From Clostridiales bacterium (lineage in GTDB: Bacteria; Bacillota; Clostridia; Oscillospirales; CAG-272), in contig JAAVYP010000012.1 of the NCBI GenBank assembly GCA_022791195.1, positions 1 to 35,991 on the forward strand: DNA of 35,991 bases, in the 5' to 3' direction. The number at the start of each line of letters is the position of its first letter. Within the stretch, counting starts at the first letter, position 1. The notes under the pieces were generated by a model. That model made no database searches, was not told the origin of the DNA, and worked only from the letters and a program-made list of their open reading frames with translations. Positions 33,470 to 35,991 of the stretch are shown one piece after another. Position numbers and translations under genes: made by a program.

Positions 33470-35371
33470 ATGGACACAAGCATGCAATTTGCCAATCATC
33501 CTGACTACCAAGCCAAGCACCAAATCAAAATCAAAAAATACAAAGGAGAAACTGATGTTTCTCCTTTTGGCGCGTTTCGTGAAAAAGATAAGGTCATTCT
33601 TTCGGTTTCGGTCCCCGCCCGCTGCGGCGCGTATGCATTTACGCTGGAGTATACCAGCATGACTGCCGGGGGCACCGATAATGATCGCTCCGAAATCCAA
33701 AGCAGACCTTTTATCATCGACCACTTCGGCGGCCGGGAAGACACCTATCTATGTCTGCTGCCCACCGAAGAAGAGGCGCTCTATTTCTATCAAATAAAAT
33801 ACAGAGATGAACAGGGGGTTCAATATGTTATCAATCCTCTGACAGGGACAACCACCTTTCAGCTCACCGTTTACGCCAAAGATTATCGTCCGCCTTCCTT
33901 TCTTAAAGGCGGACTCATCTATCATATTTTTGTAGACCGCTTTTACCGCAGCGGCCGCTGTGTGCCCAAAGCCTATGCAAAAATGGCAAGCAGCCCTTCT
34001 GACACTCCCGAATTTCCCGATAAACCCGGCGACCCGCTGGCCAATGATCTTTTTTTCGGCGGTGATTTATATGGAATCATTGAAAAGTTGGATTATTTAG
34101 AGTCATTAGGCGTCACTTGTCTATACCTAAGTCCCATTTTTGAGGCACGCAGCAATCATAAATACGATACCGGCTGTTATGGCCATGTTGATTCCATGTT
34201 CGGCGGCGATGAAGCCCTGCAGGCGCTCATTGATGAAGCCGACAAAAGAGAAATCAAGATCATCTTAGACGGGGTATTCAACCATACCGGTGACGACAGC
34301 CTATATTTTAATAAATATGGACACTACAACAGTGTCGGTGCATATCAGTCCAAAGATTCGCCTTATTATGACTGGTATACTTTTTCAAATTATCCAACTG
34401 AATATCATAGCTGGTGGGGCATCGACATTTTGCCGACAACCAACAAAAATTCTGCTTCTTTTCAGGATTATATCTATGGCGAAAAGGGTGTTGTGGCTCA
34501 CTATATTGAAAAAGGCATCGCCGGCTGGCGCTTAGATGTGGCGGACGAACTGCCCGACGCCTTTTTATCAAAATTAACCGCCCGAGCCAAAATGACCAAT
34601 CCGGACTGCATGATAATCGGCGAAGTCTGGGAAGATGCTTCCAACAAAATTGCCTATTCCCAAAGACGGCAATATTTCAGGGGCCATGAACTCGACTCGG
34701 TCACCAATTATCCTTGGCGCAATGCAATCATCGCCTTTGTCAAGGATGGAGACGGCACCGCGTTTGCCCGCCGTGTGCTGAACCAATATGCCAACTATCC
34801 AAAATGCATTTCCGATAATTTAATGAATCTGTTAGGCACACATGATACTGAGCGTATTCTGACCGTGTTAGGCGGTAAAGAAGCTGGCAACGCCTCGAAC
34901 CATGAGTTGGCCAACCGCTGCATGACTCCTGACGAACGAGAAAAAGGCATTCAGCTTTTAAAGCTGGCCTTTACCCTATGCGCAACATTGCCCGGAGTGC
35001 CCTGCATTTACTATGGAGACGAAGCAGGCTTAGAGGGATATCACGATCCCTTTAACCGGCGTTTTTTCCCTTGGGGCAACGAAAACGAAGAATTATTATC
35101 ATTTTATCGAACATTAGGCCGTCTTAGAAAAGAGCAAGATGCATTTAAAGAAGGGTTACTTGAATTTTTGCTGGCCGAAAAGCAGCATATTGTGTATCAA
35201 AGAGATAACATTGTCATTGCTATAAACCAAGGCGAAACACCCTTTTGCTTCCATGCAGAACACCAATATAAAAACTTAATTAACAATAAGTTAGAAAGCA
35301 TCTGTCTTGCACCGCGGCAAGCCGGCATTTATAAAAAAGCCGGCATTTATAAAAAAATTGCGGATCAATGA
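33470..35371 (+). CDS. GH13 alpha-amylase/neopullulanase-type enzyme
   Basis: A 633-aa cytoplasmic glucanase (no signal peptide). Residues 1-145 form an N-terminal beta domain as in neopullulanase/cyclomaltodextrinase; the GH13 barrel follows (GGLIYHIFVDRFYRSG). Catalytic residues: Asp356 in GWRLDVADE (nucleophile), Glu385 in IIGEVWED (acid), and Asp in LLGTHDTERI. DGVFNHTG and FGGDLYGI are also present. It probably trims limit dextrins from glycogen together with GlgP. The start is uncertain: ATG 33470 has a poor site, and ATG 33482 is possible. The C terminus ends in a duplicated AGIYKK from an 18-bp tandem repeat. Confidence 0.9.
   Translation: MDTSMQFANHPDYQAKHQIKIKKYKGETDVSPFGAFREKDKVILSVSVPARCGAYAFTLEYTSMTAGGTDNDRSEIQSRPFIIDHFGGREDTYLCLLPTEEEALYFYQIKYRDEQGVQYVINPLTGTTTFQLTVYAKDYRPPSFLKGGLIYHIFVDRFYRSGRCVPKAYAKMASSPSDTPEFPDKPGDPLANDLFFGGDLYGIIEKLDYLESLGVTCLYLSPIFEARSNHKYDTGCYGHVDSMFGGDEALQALIDEADKREIKIILDGVFNHTGDDSLYFNKYGHYNSVGAYQSKDSPYYDWYTFSNYPTEYHSWWGIDILPTTNKNSASFQDYIYGEKGVVAHYIEKGIAGWRLDVADELPDAFLSKLTARAKMTNPDCMIIGEVWEDASNKIAYSQRRQYFRGHELDSVTNYPWRNAIIAFVKDGDGTAFARRVLNQYANYPKCISDNLMNLLGTHDTERILTVLGGKEAGNASNHELANRCMTPDEREKGIQLLKLAFTLCATLPGVPCIYYGDEAGLEGYHDPFNRRFFPWGNENEELLSFYRTLGRLRKEQDAFKEGLLEFLLAEKQHIVYQRDNIVIAINQGETPFCFHAEHQYKNLINNKLESICLAPRQAGIYKKAGIYKKIADQ
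35321..35356 (+). repeat. Perfect 18-bp tandem duplication in the amylase tail
   Basis: Two identical copies of GCCGGCATTTATAAAAAA (35321-35338 and 35339-35356) inside the last codons of the GH13 gene. They encode AGIYKK twice and keep the frame. Probably a recent slippage duplication. Confidence 0.9.
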
Positions 35372-35685
35372 TACACAAAAGATATGCTTTTTCTTCATCA
35401 TACAACCGATAAAAATACCAGATTTGCAATGTCTATGAGCAATATTGCAATTGTATTGTGTCTAAATCTTGCCTATAATGATGATGTTATTACAAATTGT
35501 TTTTGTTGATATTGTTTATTATTTTAACAAAATTGTATCAAAAGCATTCTCTGATTCGCTTTGGCAGTATGAATGTAAACGTACAGACCATACTCCAAGT
35601 CGTTTCGTATTTTCTAAGTAAAACAATCGACTATTTCTATGAAATACCATATTAATATTCAAATTAAAAAGGAGAGTGAACCAAA
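35372..35685 (+). other. Intergenic region before the last gene
   Basis: 314 AT-rich bases. No terminator hairpin with a U tract is seen after the amylase. A weak stem TTGCAAT/ATTGCAA (35424-35430, 35444-35450) and a promoter candidate at 35451-35479 are present. The rest appears to be a leader of about 200 bases for the secreted protein gene, in which I see no known riboswitch. Confidence 0.5.
35451..35479 (+). promoter_or_regulatory. Candidate promoter of the secreted protein gene
   Basis: TTGTAT, 17 bases, TATAAT. The -10 is perfect and the -35 is weak. A start near 35486 gives a 200-base leader. Confidence 0.4.
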
Positions 35686-35991
35686 TTGCACAAAAAATGG
35701 ATCCACCGGTTTATGAGCACCGTGATTGCATCCTCTATGCTGGTCTGCATGCTGCCCATAGCCGGCAATGCGCATGCTGACAAATCGGAAATGCTCATGC
35801 GTACCGAAGATATTGACCATGCATGGCAGACAATATCGGCAAATACACCGGTCAAAGTGATCGGAGACTCAACAACAACCGGTCTTGATACGGCGAACAC
35901 ACCTGAGACCGAGAATGCCGCTTCAGCCAGCACCCATGCCGAACAATCCAAACAAGCTACGAAGCAAACTATTTGGATGAAAAATACCAAC
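35686..35991 (+). CDS. Secreted protein, N-terminal part (runs off the window)
   Basis: 102 codons, open to the end of the window. The start is a TTG at 35686, placed by an AAAGGAG site about 11 bases upstream. The N terminus is a classical signal peptide: a basic start (HKKWIHR), a hydrophobic core (STVIASSMLVCMLPIAG) and an AHA cleavage site before DKSEM. The mature part that can be seen (EDIDHAWQTIS, then a Thr/Ala/Glu-rich stretch) shows no recognisable domain, and looks like a low-complexity linker. The rest of the protein is outside the window, so the function cannot be stated. Confidence 0.7.
   Translation, partial: MHKKWIHRFMSTVIASSMLVCMLPIAGNAHADKSEMLMRTEDIDHAWQTISANTPVKVIGDSTTTGLDTANTPETENAASASTHAEQSKQATKQTIWMKNTN

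Overview
The window comes from an endospore-forming member of the Clostridia (Firmicutes). It carries the spoIIAA-spoIIAB-sigF operon, a SpoVAF-type GerA protein and spoIIID, a two-subunit GlgC/GlgD ADP-glucose pyrophosphorylase typical of Firmicutes, Gram-positive lipoprotein signals, strong GGAGG ribosome binding sites and many consensus SigA promoters. The set of enzymes for sugars and amino sugars suggests a glycan-degrading, gut-type clostridium. I cannot name a species.

Layout. (1) 19-5078, minus strand: lacI-nagA-nagB, driven by a SigA promoter that sits between two identical-class LacI/cre-type operators, preceded by a DUF4838 (GH163-like) cytoplasmic hydrolase. Together they look like a unit for releasing and catabolising N-acetylglucosamine. 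(2) 5109-5510: a dense non-coding patch with two 34-bp imperfect palindromes and two tandem structured modules. In the modules three helices differ in sequence but keep pairing, while a fourth hairpin is identical. This is the most unusual part of the window. (3) 5604-7319: a tiny Cys-rich minus-strand gene divergent from a MATE efflux pump with a perfect TTGACA-17-TATAAT promoter. (4) 7356-11545, minus: mglB-mglA-mglC galactose ABC importer followed by a translationally coupled small membrane protein with an InlB B-repeat. (5) 11815-13785, minus: a GH78-like rhamnosidase-family enzyme. (6) 14017-15561, minus: a decayed islet of three gene remnants, one pair fused by a deletion, next to a tRNA-Arg(ACG). 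(7) 15914-18777: spoVAF convergent with spoIIAA-spoIIAB-sigF. (8) 19037-24544, minus: an orphan lipoprotein solute-binding protein, a wall/membrane-anchored CBM9-like protein with a putative zinc-ribbon insert, a GH109-like Gfo/Idh/MocA enzyme and a DUF4832 protein, in three transcription units each with its own good promoter. (9) 24711-35371, plus: spoIIID and then the glycogen operon glgB-glgC-glgD-glgA-glgP and a GH13 amylase. (10) 35686 to the end: the first 102 codons of a secreted protein starting at TTG.

How it works together. The DUF4838 enzyme, the GH109-like enzyme and nagA/nagB point to intracellular use of N-acetylated sugars taken up as oligosaccharides. The mgl importer supplies galactose or glucose, and the glg operon stores and remobilises glucose as glycogen, possibly tied to sporulation by its position behind spoIIID. 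Family assignments come from sequence recognition without a database search.
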